From Datnioides undecimradiatus (taxonomy: Eukaryota; Chordata; Actinopteri; Lobotiformes; Datnioididae), in the NCBI GenBank assembly GCA_008933995.1, contig WARS01000013.1:12535808-12599807 (forward strand): a stretch of 64,000 nt of DNA, written 5' to 3'. The notes under the pieces are model-generated. The model had not been told where the DNA came from. It searched no databases and saw only the letters and a list, made by a program, of their open reading frames with translations. Below, piece by piece: positions 40,557 to 54,313 of the stretch (its first letter is position 1; the number at the start of each line of letters is the position of its first letter). A program made the position numbers and the translations under genes.

Positions 40557-43500
40557 TCAAGTATGCAGGCATTGTAATCCCTAACCAGAGTTCCGTATCC
40601 ACCCACCAGGGCTCCTGCTAACATTAGTGCCAGCTGCTTACCAAGTCTAATTCTAGCATGAGTAATGGCCATCAAGCTAACTTCTTCTGATACCTGTCAC
40701 AGCATCTGGAGAACATCAGATGCTTCAAGTATATTTCAGCCTGAGAAAAACATCAAAAACCCAACACAGTTTCTGCTTTGGGCTTTGTGTGTTTCTAATA
40801 TGTTCTGAGGGCTGATTTGCTTCTTGTTTTAGCCAGACAACATGATGCACTTATTGTTGTTCTCAGTTTAGAGCTATAACATTGTGTATCATTTAGGTTA
40901 TAAGATTATTTTGTTTTTATGATTTATAGGTTGTTGGGTTTTTTTTACAGGTAATTGCAAATAATAAATGATAAGTGAGGATTTGTCATTTTATTTAATT
41001 ACAATTAAATATATAACATTTTATCAAAATCTAGCTGTTACTTGGCCAGTAAACCAATTCAGCTCAGCAACTGCCAGACACAGTTCAGATCATCTACACC
41101 ACACACATCGCAAATGAGAACTTCACAACCAGCATATGGCCATTTCAGTCTTTTAACACTGGTAGGTCAGGGTAACAAGACAATCATCTCTTCAAGTGGT
41201 CCCTCATTATGTTTTACTTTGAGAACAGCATGCTGCTTTTCATTCAGAAATTGCTACATGAGCAGATTTTATAAAAGTTGTCTTGTAATATCGCCATGTT
41301 TATAATATAGTAATGAAGTTGCAGCTGTGATGTTTTTTTCACATTTGATGACAACAAATGCATTTGGCAACATTAGCTTGGCAACAATTAATTGACAAAC
41401 AAAATTATTTTCATAGTGGTGAATTTATATGAAGCATTAATTGTGCCTGAAGGTGACCGCAGTCTTTTGTGCATTCAAAAGATGAACTATCACACACACA
41501 CAAAAAAAAACATTAGTTATAGCTTAAATAAATCAAAGAGCAGCAGCAGATGCTGGGAGATTAATTCTCACCACAAAACTCTGCACAACTCGCTTTCTGT
41601 AGTACGCCCTCTTTCTCTCCAATAAATAAGCCTGATTGTGCATTTTTTCCACCAGCTGTTTATCACAAAATGTAGCACTGTTACCAACCCCAAGTATAAA
41701 TCACTTGCTTGCTGTTGAAGTCTGTACTACTTGTTTACTATTACCCCTCCCCGCTCTTGACTCTGTGTGGTGGCAGTGTAGGGAAAGTGGCCCCGACTTA
41801 TCTCTGGCATATGGGTTGCAGCTAATCTCTGAAACACAGTGGGTTCATTACAGTATGTTCAGATGCTATAACAGTAGATTGTCGGAGCCTGAGGCCTTCC
41901 ACCGGGCAGCCATGGTGCCACTAATGATAGCTTAATAGCTTTTTAATGTTGCAGCTTGCACCTTGTGTCTGGCTGTATGCCGAGTGACAAATCAGCAAAA
42001 GGATGTGTGTGAGGTTTGAAAGTGTGACAGCCTCTGAGTGAGCGGAAGAGTGTTTCAGTGCACATATGCCGATGCCCATTTTAATTCCTGAATGCATCTT
42101 GCCACTGTGTCCTCTCTGTGTCTTTATCACACACAGCCAGGCACCGTGCAGCACACACTCTCCACTCTGACACACTCATGAACACACTCCACTCCACTCC
42201 AGCAGTGAGGGGAACTTTATCTGTATTCCTGCCCTCACCCTGAGGACACATGCACACCACATGTCTGCCATTTTACACAGCCCTCCTACACAGAAGACTC
42301 ACTCCGTTTCACTCTTAAAAACACTCCTTTAATCCTGGGGATCAGGGGCTACTATGCTGCCTACTGATTGACACACAAGCATCTGAATGCTTATGTCATG
42401 TGAAAGTAGAAATATTTGCTGTGGCAACAAAGTCCATTTCATCAATTACTGACTCATTAGTCTCCCTGCACATGAAAGCAAATTACTTACATTTGTGGCT
42501 GCATTGGACTGCAGGTTGCAACTGTTTTTAACACTTCCAAACAATGTTTGTCTGTGAATTTTAGAGTGAGATTATCTTTGTACATTTGATATGATCTTTA
42601 CATGATTGTTTTGGTCTGTGGCTCCGTGTAGCAAATTAAAATGAATAAGAAAAAAACAAGGAAAAAAACAAGGATGAGTGTAGATTATTAATTTAAAGCT
42701 GCTACAGAAAGTATAGGAATCTTTGCAGTATAAGAACAAAGTCTATTAGTTTTTGTATGCACATTATGTCAAAACAGTAATTGCTAATTGAGCTGCTAAA
42801 TGTATGGATGTTGATAAATGTGAAGTCATTACCTGAAGCTTAACAAGCATGCAGCATTGGGCTCTATGGGGTTTACTTCAGACACCTGTGACATCAAAGG
42901 AACGCTTACTGGAAACATGTACAGCTAATTTGTGTCTCACCTGTGTGGACCTAAAGGAGTGCTTTGATTTCTGCTCCTGAAACTAAATGGATTTTAACTT
43001 GAACCGTTACTGCCCACATAGACCTTGTCATGTTAACCTCAGCATGTGTAGTCTTACTGGATAAAAGGTAGATCAGTGAAACTGTTAAGAGGAGAATAAA
43101 AAAACACATTATATTGTGTATAATGGCAATTTGTTGAACTTAAGACAATAAATTAAATTCTCAAGTTCTCAAACAAAACCTATTACTAAGTTAATTGCCA
43201 TTTCCATCTCTGTTTAAACAATTAAACATCATGATGAATCTACGTTACACCTTGGTAACAAGAAATCATTTTGACAACAGTCTTAAAAGTCTCAGTTACA
43301 CCCAACTGGACCAAAATTAATTAAACCAAACGATCCACCAATACAGGCACCCTCTCAGCTTCATATCAGAACCAAATAACTGTAAACACAAGTTTCACTG
43401 GTTTGCTCTACATGAATTAAATGGACTTCCAGTGGTAATCGCAGGTTTTGGCTTTTGAGTTTGGTAATGTTGCTGCTCTGAGTCAGCGAGACGAAGGACA

Positions 43501-46284
43501 TACCAGGAAACCTCTGCAGAGCTAATAGGCACATAAAAGCATTTATGGTGATGGAATGTGTTGAGGATATTAAATATGCATCTGCTCCTGCCTCATTAAG
43601 GTTCTGTGGCACGAACACACACTCTTGCAAAGGTCTGTGATCAACAGCCATTTGCTAATATGGAGAGAATCAGACTATCAATATTTAAAGAGGGGGCCAG
43701 GCTGGATAGAGACACATTCACACCCTCGGGGGAGTAATGAAGGAGTGTTTGTGACAGGAGGGACGAGCGTGTGTGTGTGTGTTACTGCAGAAAGAGTTAT
43801 AGTTTCACTAATAAGCAGAGCAGAGTTGGAGAGAAGAGACAGTGAAAGTATAGAGGCGAGTGTCCAAACCAATGCATTTAAATCAGAATCACATGGGCAT
43901 TAATTAATGTGAGCCACTGTGTTTGTATGTTTTTGGGTTAAGTGTGGAGAAAAGATGAGAAAGGTGGAAAGGAGAGGGGAAATAGGGTGGGTGGTGGTTT
44001 AGTGACTCAATTAAAGGCCAAAGAGATAAGGTTGGGAGGAGAAAAGGGGGAGGAAAGGAGATAGGGAAGGTGGACTTAAGGTGATAAGCAGTGACGAATA
44101 GTTCCCTGCTGTTTGTACGTGATTCTCTGTGTGTTGGGCAGACATGCACTCACACACTACATACCACACTCTTAAATTTAACATACAGTACATGATCCTC
44201 AGTGATTCAGTGTATTATTTTACATTTGTGATTTTACAACAGTTCATTTCAAGCCTGGATTAGCTCTCTTATGGATTTAAAACTACAGGATAAGAAAACT
44301 GTGATTTATGTTGTCTTGCTGGTTTGTGGCACTTAATAAGGATCGCCAAACAGAGTGCATGAGAGGGATGGAGCAGCAACAATTTCTGCTCCCCACTCAA
44401 ACCGTCTTCTACTCTCTCAAACCATCTTCTTCTCTCTCCATCCCACTTGTTCTCTGCTCACGCTAAGTAATAACCTCTTTCAGTTTTCAGCGTAGCAAAT
44501 GCGGTGAATGCTGACCTTCTGATTTACTGCTCAATGTGAAGTGAAACGTGGAGACAGCAAAGTGAATGGAAGCACAGGAAGTGAGGCGAACTGACGTGGA
44601 TCTGTCGTTTTAAATGAGGCGGCGATTGTGCTCAGAATTCATGGCCTTTCCTGATGACATCAAAGCAACAATGAATGATAAAAAAGGCGAAAGGCAAAAA
44701 GAAAGAGCAAAAAAATCACTTCTCACATATAGACAGACAGACATACTCAGAGCTATACTGTTATTTGTCTTTATTGGCTGTTCATGGCTAAAGGACACAG
44801 GCTGCAAAACAGTCCAACAGTTAAATTTGTGCAAATGAAAATCCACCTTGTATCAGCTTGTTCATGGGATGGAGCTTTATCTCGAAGTGAGAGGGAACAT
44901 GGAGAAATGCTCCAGGCAAAATCATGCTGCTCTGCTCCCACTCTGCACTCCTCATATATTCTGCTGCAAATTTGTTCAGGAAAAAAAAAAACTATTGCTA
45001 CATGAACCAGGTCTTATATTGTCAAGAGCTGCAACTGGAATACTGTTGGTCCTATAGGATTTGAGAAATGGAGTGTAATTACTCTAATGTGAGCAGGAAC
45101 AGGCAGTGGTGAAATATCATATTTAAAGTTTGGAGACACTGTTTTTATTAGGCATGACTGTAAGCAAACACCCAGTTTGTATAGTCTTTTATGAGCAACA
45201 ACATCAAACTATCAAGTTTCAACCATTAAACAAGGTTTGTTTTAAACCTTTTAAAAGATGCTCAATAATATTTGAGTGATTCTTTTGTTTTCTTACCATT
45301 AGGTCTATAGAAACCACATAAGTCTTATTATTCCTGTAGGACAAACCTAACATATTTTGACATTTTAGACATTGTTGCTGTATTAGGAAGAAAGAGGGCT
45401 GCATTTGCTGTTGCAGACCTCTGTTTGACAGTGAAGCCCCCCACCCAAAATGTATCTGCGCAGCCACCCCTGCAAATTGGTCGCTTCTGGTGTGTTGATA
45501 GTGTTTGCAAGTGGGGGTTAATCAAATTTGTGTAACCCGATATAGTAATAGTCCTAGTGTTTAGATAGCTGCAAAAATATTTCAATATACTTTTACATCA
45601 TGCCTCAATAACTCGTTCACGTGGGAGAATTTTTTTTCTAACTGCCACTTCTGTTCCTCAAGCACTCATGGTGTTTTGTTCACATGGTTTAGATTTATCA
45701 AAGCCAAACCTTCACAGAAAATCAGACAATCCAAAATGATCAGAATGTATTCTCGTACCTCATGTTTTGCTGTAGAATGTTTTGCAACCTTTGGCATGAC
45801 TCGGAGAAATACAAACCAGGTCACTAAGTAGAGAAAACAGGGTACTACAACAAAAGACATCTGCTTCAGTACTCATATTCAGGCTTGGGCAGCTCTGGGC
45901 CAAGAGGAGAGGTATCACATTCACACTTATAACAGTCAGTGCAGTTATCATTAATGCTGTCCTCGTAAATAGATTGGTTTTCACATGCTATCAGGGATGA
46001 CATGACGATGATGAATCAACCAAACACACTTTCTACTCCACTTATCTATTTTGTATTAAACAAATAACTTGGCTTTCTGGGGACCAACTGCTACACTAAC
46101 GCTAACTGCTTTTCTGTCTGAGAGTCACTGTAGGTGTATGATTGAAAAGAAAATAAATTTGTTCCAGCAACTTCTGTAAAATATCACATTTATACATCTA
46201 ATTCTTTGTATGCATGACACAATATAACAAGATATAACATGTTAATTCTAAGGATTTGGAGATGCTTGTTTGTCAGATTTTGGG

Positions 46285-46455
46285 GGTTTTGGGACAGAGC
46301 TGGTCTAGTTTCCCTTGAATCCAGCCCTCATGCTAAGCTATGATGATCTGTTGCTGGCTCCACCTTCAAATGTAGTGTACAGACCTGAGAGCGGTCTCAA
46401 TCTTTTCTATTAAATCTTTGCAAAAAATCTAAGAAACTCTATATCCAAAATGTCT
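46285..46455 (+). repeat. Teleost interspersed repeat (atgctaagcta type)
   Basis: The order gggacagagctggtctagtt, then tcatgctaagctatgatg, then gtacagacctgagagcggt, then ccaaaatgtc follows a repeat familiar in spiny-rayed fish, whose consensus I recall as cagagccaggctagctgtt then atgctaagctaagctaac. The copy is diverged. It may be the same family as 5571-5740, covering a different part. Confidence 0.6.
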
Positions 46456-48204
46456 AATGATCCCAGATGATTACGGGGTTTCAGCATAGTCACAGAGCAC
46501 TCTGCACAAACTGTACTAACTCCTTCAAACCTTTTTTTTCCTTTACGAATGTAATCCTGCGCAAAGGCTCCAGCAATGATGAAACTGTCACATGGAGACC
46601 ACAAACAATGTCATTTGTCACCTTGGGCTGTTTTCTCCACTAAGTTCACTCTTTCAGTGGAGATTGTGAAGATCGTATTAGCAAAGTTGAAAGCGGGCTC
46701 AGTGGGTTTCTGCTCTGGCAGAGCTAATTATGTGAAGGTATCTTGTGTCAAACATTTTCCTATAACCCCGGTTTATTAACTTTAGCTGCTCTTTCTTTGA
46801 TCATTATTCTAATGAACTCCTGAAGTTTAAAAGGTACATAACCAATAAAAAGCCCTCCTCAAGACTCATTTACACTTACACAGTTTTAAAAAATGTCTTG
46901 CAAATGAACCTGAAAAATAAACCTGCCAAAAGCTAAAGACCCCTATGTCTAAATAATTACAGCATTTGAGCAATAGTGTAGTTGTTAGTTAATAGATAGC
47001 TCTGTTGACTAGTATAACGTTCAGCTGTTCCTTTGAGATGTTCATTAGTGGAAAGCAAAGAGTGTTTGTCTTGTTGTCATATAAGGTTTATAATATAATA
47101 ACCCCTAGATGACAATGCAGTATATTCCAACATACTAAATGCTGCTCTTTAAAAGTTTTAAAAACACTCTGGAATAATTTTAAACAGCAGTTTGGTGGAG
47201 CACTAAGCAGAAACACAACCTGCACAGACACGCTTTCTGCACTGTCTGCATCACAGAGAAGGTTGTAGAATGAAGTTTAATCATAAGTGTGCACAAATGT
47301 ATTACACTTTTCTGCTGCAGGGTATCAAGCTAAAAAACAAAGACACTCACACCCACCACATGCACACATCTGTTGTGATGACATCAAAAATGGAAAGTGA
47401 TGAATAATGTCAGTTCATGAATGCTAAATGTGTGTTAACCTCCTCAACCTGGTCAAACCCAATGGCAGGACCATCATTACAAACTCATGTTGTGTAGTCA
47501 AGCAGTTTGCATAACCCAGAGAGCTTTATTTTAAATTTGAGTCAAGATACCAAATGTGTCAGGTTGAGCTACAGGGAAATGTGTCAAATTATGCACAAAG
47601 AATCTTGCATTTGAATAATTTACTTCTTGTGAGGTTCAAGTAGCTCCACCAAAGTGTTGGAACAAAAGAAAATACAAATTATACTTGGTCCTAAACTCTA
47701 TATGTAAACGCTTGGTCTAGTGTTAAAGTAGCTAAAGTTTACGCTACTTGGGGCAACAAGCTTAAAACACAACATCGACATATCACCTTATAAAATCTGG
47801 CAAACTTTTTGGCAAAAAGTTTCTTATTACATATGACAGATGAGGAGCAAATCATCATCATCTGACGAATGTGGAGAAAACAGCCCAAGGTGACTGACAG
47901 GTGACATCAAATATATCAAAGCATTATGGAGCTTTCTATGTTAATATTAATGTGTTTGGATGCAAATACACATCAAGACTGGTTGTGAACACGTCCCTGA
48001 AAGAGAAGATAAGTGTGATTGTGTATGAATGTGTGTGTCCCACAGACTGCAAGGGACAAGGGCAGGCAGGGCTGCGTTTTAATTAACCAGTGTTGGGAGT
48101 CACATTATCATCAGCCATGCTGTTCTTATTGCTGAGAGCTGGTACACGCCAGGCGTGAAATAATCCTCTATTGATTCACTTCACTGTCTTTGTATTTGTT
48201 TCTA

Positions 48205-48425
48205 TATGTCTGACTCTCTCTCTCTCTCTCTCTCCCCACACACACCCACATTCCTGTTTTCCTCCATCCTATCACTGCTCATTTGCGCTTTCATTTTCAT
48301 TGCACCATTCTTTCTTTATTCTCTCTCTCTCTCATTTCCTCCCCCCCTCTCTCTCTGTCTCTCTGTCCCCCTCTTTGTGCCATTTGCTCTGTTTCACTCT
48401 CTTGCTTTTCAATATCCTCCTCTAA
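48205..48425 (+). repeat. CT microsatellite and long pyrimidine tract
   Basis: (CT)10 at 48214-48234 opens about 210 bases made mostly of C and T. The open frames crossing it (Ser/Leu-rich) are low-complexity artefacts. On the minus strand, the host gene sense strand, it is purine-rich. Confidence 0.9.
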
Positions 48426-49437
48426 TCTGCGTGCTGGGAGCCCAGTGAAGCATCCAAAGCTTTACAGCACAGTGTTGGTTGAGGAGACAGTCAGCACCCC
48501 ATCACCTCATCATGTTCCTGGGCCATTTCATTAGACTGGAGTATACGTCGCAGAATGAGAGCAGCTGACCTGTTTGCTATTTCCTCATATGGTTGAATGT
48601 GTGTATCTCTGTGTAGGCATGTACGTACCAGTATAGCAGATACAGCCAGCATGTAGATAGATATGCAACACACAGATGGAGACATACTTCATACTGACAT
48701 AGATTTTTTTTTTTACCAGCACTCCCTTGATACCTGACTTTCAGTACGAGTACTAAAACAGTTGTTTTTGTTTACATTGAAGGATGAATTCATGTTTGTA
48801 GGCACAAGACAGAAGACCAAGACAGAATATTTTGAAAGAAGATGATGTGAGAGCAAACAACTGTGACAACAACTTGTGACAACAAGAGCGACAGAGAGAT
48901 CATCACAGAGATCACCATGACATTAGACACTTTTCACCAGCATCTAAACCAAAAACTCTCAGGGTTTGTTCTCCACAGAAGCAGGGCCATCTTTAGCCAT
49001 TTTAGTACCAAATTTTTCGAAAGTTAACATCACATTAACATCATCTTAAATAAAGAGAGAATAAACTGTCTAACGTGTGATTCAGTGCCAGCTTTAGGTA
49101 TTTGACGGTATGGATAGATTTTTGCTAAAAATTTCTACAAGAACATCTAAGTTCAGCACTCTGGCAGATGAATGGATTGTATTTTAATGGACAGATGGAT
49201 TGATGACTGACTTTTTCAGCTCCTTGATTGCTGAGAGATTCTCTCTGAAAACGGGCTAAGCAAAGTCAACAGGAAGTTTCCGTTGTCTGCGTCTGTGTGC
49301 CTACGCTTCGTTTTCCCCTCTAAGCTTCCATACTGCTCAATCCACTTTATGCACAGAGTCTGTTTAACCAGGCTTTGCTGACAGATGTTTGCTTGCTAAT
49401 GTGTGTTTGGCAGGAGAGATTATTATGGCTTACTCAC

Positions 49438-49501
49438 TCGACAATTGCTCAGCTCCTCTGCAGACAAGATGATAGTGCCACATTTCTTCCCAGGGATCCC
49501 T
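49438..49501 (-). CDS. cpne5: Copine exon: end of C2A / C2A-C2B linker
   Basis: This is the first copine exon found in transcript order. After one base completing a split codon it encodes 21 residues, beginning [17 protein letters not shown] and ending in SNCR, the conserved segment just before C2B. The acceptor is ccacag and the donor gtgagt. It leaves in phase 0 into the exon at 39302, where DSATMQF continues the known family order. The leading phase (two bases needed from an upstream exon) proves that more coding sequence lies upstream. The flanking intron towards the next exon is about 10.1 kb. Confidence 0.93.
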
Positions 49502-49959
49502 CTGTGGAGCAAAGAGAGAAAAGAGTTTTGCAGAAATTAATGGAAACAAATCTTCTATTTTTTCTAGTGTTAGGTGATCAATAACTTGGGCCCCAAGAAT
49601 AAAAGCATGTTCATTTTTACATTATAAATTAGTCCTCCTGATTATTCTCTGTAATAAAAAGTCACTTTGACAGAGCTCATACTTTTTTGACATTTACGGA
49701 AAGTTTTCATTCAAGTGTTTTTTAATTTGGTTGAAATGTTCCACATCCAGTAGGATTGGATTAAATCATAATTTGCTGTAACATGCTATAATTCTTTATG
49801 GTGACCATGCATTTCCATAGAGATTCAAAAAGGCTTGAAAAGCAGAAATCTACCCTTATATATGGTTTTATACACATATACTTTAATGTAGACGTTCCTT
49901 CTTTATTGAGCTTGTATTGTTTTGTTACATTTTAGCTCTTTTTTTTCCTACACGTGAGA

Positions 49960-50015
49960 AGGCTGAAGTGCCTTGCTTCAGGGCAACACAGCAGTGCCAG
50001 TTTGAACCTTGACTT
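49960..50015 (+). repeat. Fragment of a teleost repeat (tgccttgct type)
   Basis: The phrases gaagtgccttgcttcagggc and aacacagcagtgccagtttg followed by aacc resemble a common fish repeat that I recall as aggtgccttgctcaagggca with a following gattcgaacc. About 55 bases are recognisable. Confidence 0.4.
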
Positions 50016-51212
50016 ACCTGCTGAGTTTTGTAAGCTAATTCAGTCAGAAGTTCAGTGAAAAGCAGGAGGGCCATGAGCAGCTTAACCCCTTTGTGTTGCT
50101 TACTGTAAAAGGAACGGCTAATTTCTTTGAAGTCTCCAGACTTTTTTCCACATTTTGTGGCCAGCTTTTTTTTCTGTCTCTTCCCATTTTTCTCTCAACT
50201 TAACACTGTGGAGTACAACAGGAAATATATTTGTGTATATGCCTTAGTAATATCTCTATGTACAGTGTGTGTGTGCTTCTGTTTAGGTATTTGAAATGCC
50301 GGCAGCCTGTCAAATAAGATCAAATCTCCTCCACCCTTTAGTCCACTCAAGGTGACAGGTGGAATTGAATTGTAATGCTCTTGAAATGGATTTCATATAT
50401 TTGAACATGAGAAGTTAAAAGTGGAAAATATGTTAAAAAAGAAAAGCTAAAGAGCCATTTTAGTTTCCAGGCTACCTGTTCGTCATTCATAAATACAAAA
50501 TTTCTTTTCACTGTTTCGTTGATAACACCCACATTACCCCCATTTAGCCAAATAACTATAAGCCTTCCAAAAACTAGTAACACACTGTAAAAATGTGATA
50601 TATTTAGATACACACAAGGTCTCAAACTGCTAACTGCTCCAGTAAACTAGTTATCGGGCTAGTTAGCATGGTCAGTGGCAGGACAAGTTGACACTGTTAA
50701 TTCAAATGACTTATTCGTACAAACTCCAGTCTTATAGCTGTTAGCAAACCATTCCTATTTGGTAAAATGGTCGACTGTTTGTTGATGACATCATATTCAT
50801 ATTCCCAATACAGTGTGATACCTGTGATAGCTTCCTCTCTTTGGGACTCTGTCTCTATATTCCCTCAAAGTTCAGTGCTGCTGAAATAGCTTGCTGGTCA
50901 TAGGCATGAATTTGCCCATTGTAAAAATTTTGGGTGGATTTTAGTACCCGAAATTTATTTCAGCATTATTTCAGAACCAACAAAGAAGAATCAGGTCAAT
51001 CCAGCTTCGATCAACTCTGTATTATTTCTAGTCAGGTTCATTCCTGTCTGTGTCTGGCACAGTCATCAACACCTCCGTGTCCATCCATCCATCCATTACT
51101 GCATTTCAACACTGTGGTGTCACTCAAATCCTTTTAATTCTGTCTCAAACTTGTTCAGAGTGCTGTGCCAAGGCTTTCAACATTGTCAAGAAAGACCCCA
51201 TTAGTCTAACCC

Positions 51213-51312
51213 TCCCTTCACTGGCTCCTGCTTTAGCTATAGAACTGAGTTGAAAAGCCTGTTTCTTGTCTACAAAGCACTGAATAGTCTTGCCTCTTAC
51301 TTAGATAAGTAA
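51213..51312 (+). repeat. LINE reverse-transcriptase C-terminal fragment
   Basis: One frame reads SLHWLLL and, after a frame change, another reads YRTELKSLFLVYKALNSLAS, the familiar end of L2/Rex/CR1-type LINE proteins (SLHWLPV then YKALNGLAP). Stop codons and the frameshift show that it is dead. Truncated on both sides. Confidence 0.65.
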
Positions 51313-52476
51313 ACTCCTGTCCTAATGCCATGCTGTCAGACAGCTGAGATGCTCTGACTATAGGTCTGTCTGTCTCTACAGGAGGCCGAAATCTCAATTG
51401 GTGAGATTTCTCACTACTCAGTCTGTCTGGTTGGCTGATTATCAGTGAGTACGTTATAAACTAAACATATCCTATATTTCATATATCTATCATATATCAT
51501 ATTATTATTAGTTTCTCTTTTCTTATTTGTGTCTGTACTGCAAACCATTTTTATCACCTTAAATTTAGTTATAAATTGCATCCAGACAAAATCCATCCCA
51601 GCCTTTCATCAATATGAGATCCATGCTCTGTATAAAATATGCTCTAAAACAATATCAACAAAACATTGCTCTTGTTTCCCCAGAACATGTCACACCTTTT
51701 ATTTATCTGCCTGTATAGCATCAGTGTCAGACCCTTCAGGCCATTATGTGTCTCACCTGGGGACTGTGAAGTTTATTGTGGTCATTGTGCATGTGTGTTA
51801 ATTGCCTCATTCATCAGCTGTATGTCACAGGAAGAGGAATGAGTCTTATTAGTTGGAAAGTGTTTGACGTAGTGCAGCACTGTGGGCGTGGGTGGCCTCC
51901 ACTGATTTCAAAGACGTACAGTGAACTGTAGAATAGAGAAGTCTTAATCTAGCTGGTTCCAGACCAAAATGCACAAGAGCAAATAGTTTCCTTATTCCAA
52001 GTATTCACGCTTGCTAACAGTTAACAAACGAGGATGCTAATATTAATTATCCAGCACAGTATCCTCATCCTCCCTCCCATTCTAATTTCTGATATGCATG
52101 AAATATTTATTTCAGGTCCTGGTAGGAGTGCAGAGTTACTTAATTCTGGGAAACAACTTTGGCACCATTCATAATTGTCAGTATATGATGTCCACCACCC
52201 ATGAATGCCAGAATCCCACTGCATCCTAGTGCGCCTCAAACAACCCCTCTCTCTGGTTTCACTGAAGCACCTTTAAACAACTTTCACCAGCAGCATCAAA
52301 ATTGGATGCAGTTTTTAAGGCTCTGCCTCCTAGAAATTACAGACTCCCAAATGTGCTTACTGTTTACATTTTAGCCAATTTGAATGATGTTACATGGCCT
52401 TCTTAGCTTTGAGGTTCATGTGGCCTCAATTGTGTGGTTGTGTTGCTTTGCCCTGTACAACATATAGTATGCAGCA

Positions 52477-52700
52477 CAACTCCTGGCACAGGCCCTCATC
52501 ATATCACACACTGACTACTGCAACCCCATACTCGCAGGTCTCCCTGCATGCACATCCAAACCACTGCAGATGATCCAGAACACAGCAGCTTGTCTGGTCT
52601 TCAACCAACCAGCGCATGTCAGCCCTCTGTTCACATCCCTCCACTGGCTCCCAATCACTTCTCATGTCAAATTCAAATCTTTGACATCCTTGAAAAATGT
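52477..52700 (+). repeat. LINE reverse-transcriptase C-terminal fragment
   Basis: A single frame reads HTDYCNPILAGLPACTSKPL then QMIQNTAACLVFNQPAHVS then PLFTSLHWLPITSHVKFKSL. This is the typical C-terminal segment of fish L2/Rex1-like non-LTR retrotransposons (DYCNSLLAGLP, IQNAAARLV, SLHWLPV in the family). About 75 codons are open; the rest of the element is absent. It is on the plus strand, against the copine gene, 1.2 kb from another such fragment. Confidence 0.85.
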
Positions 52701-54279
52701 TTTAGCAGCTTTCTTTGCTGCTTTTCCTACCTAGATCTCTGCTTGTGTTGTACTTATTCTGTACATGTTACATGTTTTATTGATATCAACATAAAAGTAA
52801 AATGTTAATATAATCAGACATATAATCATATTTCAGCTGTTTACCCTACAAAATCTGTTCCTAAAGCATTGTCAGTGTTTTTTTGTTTATTATAATATTA
52901 TTATTTATATTATATATTATTATTTTTATCTGTTTTGAAAACTGAGATCAGAGAGAGATGTGTCTAGATGTGTCTCCTGTTAAAATATTAAAGAAAACCA
53001 TGATTCCTTCCTGACCACAGCCAAGAGTTATAGTCGTCTTCATAGTATAAAAATATATTGCACCAGAGGCACTTTTAGGAAAGGAAACCAAATAGATTTT
53101 AGATAAAGCCGAACAAGTTAGTTTAGTTACTCGGTTTTTGTGTCAGTGATTTAGATGCTGACAGTGACAGTTTGGCAACAATTTTCACCTTTAAGATTAA
53201 AATTATAACTCATTGCTACCACTGGACTTTTTAGCAAAATTTTTTGGTCAATTTCCTCAAAAGATTGACGGACTTCACATGGCCAAACTCAGGTTTTTCA
53301 TACAACACTGTGAGGTCCAAAGAACGGATAAAGTGCTCTCCAGCTGTGTGTATAAGTGCTTTCTGTTCTTTGTGCAGAGGTGAGTGTGTCTTAAGAGGTA
53401 GATGGAGACCTTTGATCCACACAGTAAATGCTTCCATCGATCTTCAGGTGGGGAAGCCATCTTGGTTGGCATGGGCAAGTTATGCAGGAAACTGAAAGTG
53501 TTTTTTGTTTTTTTTTCCCACCTAAAATCTTACACACTCACAGACATTTGGCACCCCATCAGCCACTGGCTCAAAAATACGGCTTTGAAAAGACAAATGG
53601 CTCCATATGTACGTCCTTCTCAGCTCATTCCTTCTTTTACCTCCTGTAACCAAATCAATTCCTCCTCCTGTCTTCCCAGAAATAGCCTGTTGTCGTTAGG
53701 CCACTGAGAAGCAAAAATCAACAGACAAAAGAGTTTTGGTTACACAAGTGTATCTGTGCTGTACAGACAAGCTGTGGCTGTACAGTAGCTTCTGAGCAAA
53801 GCAGCAATAGCTTCACTGAACAACATTGTGCACAGCAACAGGAATACACTTTTAACCATAACCCCTTGTTTCCTGGTCATTTTTTGGCTGATAAATGCTT
53901 TACACAACTTCTTTGGGAGGAACATGTTTTAGAGCAGTAGATCAAAAATTCTTAGTTAAAGGTGCTATTTAGAATTGCAGACATGTAGTGAATGGAAGTT
54001 ACTTAGATTTAGTTACTAGTTACCCAAACCCAAGGAAATATCTTTAAATGTCTCTTTTTTCTCCATCATTAGTTCAAAACTCAAATGTAGTCAATTTATT
54101 TTTACATAAAAAGAAAGATGTGTGGCAAATTCTCATGAGCTAAGTCTGGAGGTTAAGATAGTGTAATGGTGAAGTATACTTTTTTGCTTGAAAGATGTCA
54201 AATGATAAAATGTTTATCATTGTATTTGATGATTGAGTTTCTGTCTGAGGACTAATCCTCTGAGCTTTACTTTATACAG

Positions 54280-54313
54280 TATACCTGTGGACTTTATACA
54301 GTCCACAGGTATA
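54280..54313. repeat. Perfect 14-bp inverted repeat with 6-base loop
   Basis: The arms tatacctgtggact and agtccacaggtata are perfect reverse complements around ttatac. A partly overlapping direct repeat, actttatacagt, occurs at about 54269-54280 and again at 54291-54302. It could be a small palindromic transposon footprint or a hairpin; no gene is adjacent. Confidence 0.9.

Larger units (their letters stand above)
39303..49437 (-). other. Copine intron (10.1 kb)
   Basis: A phase 0 intron between the linker exon and the first C2B exon. It contains a GT repeat (40511-40556), a fish interspersed repeat (46285-46455), a CT microsatellite with a long pyrimidine tract (48205-48425) and a purine-rich zone at about 43945-44070. 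No coding exon is recognised. Confidence 0.85.

Noticed and set aside
50011-50045. Donor-like cttacctg on the minus strand that might mark a missing copine exon
   Set aside because: The adjoining sequence translates with stops and without C2A motifs in the needed phase.
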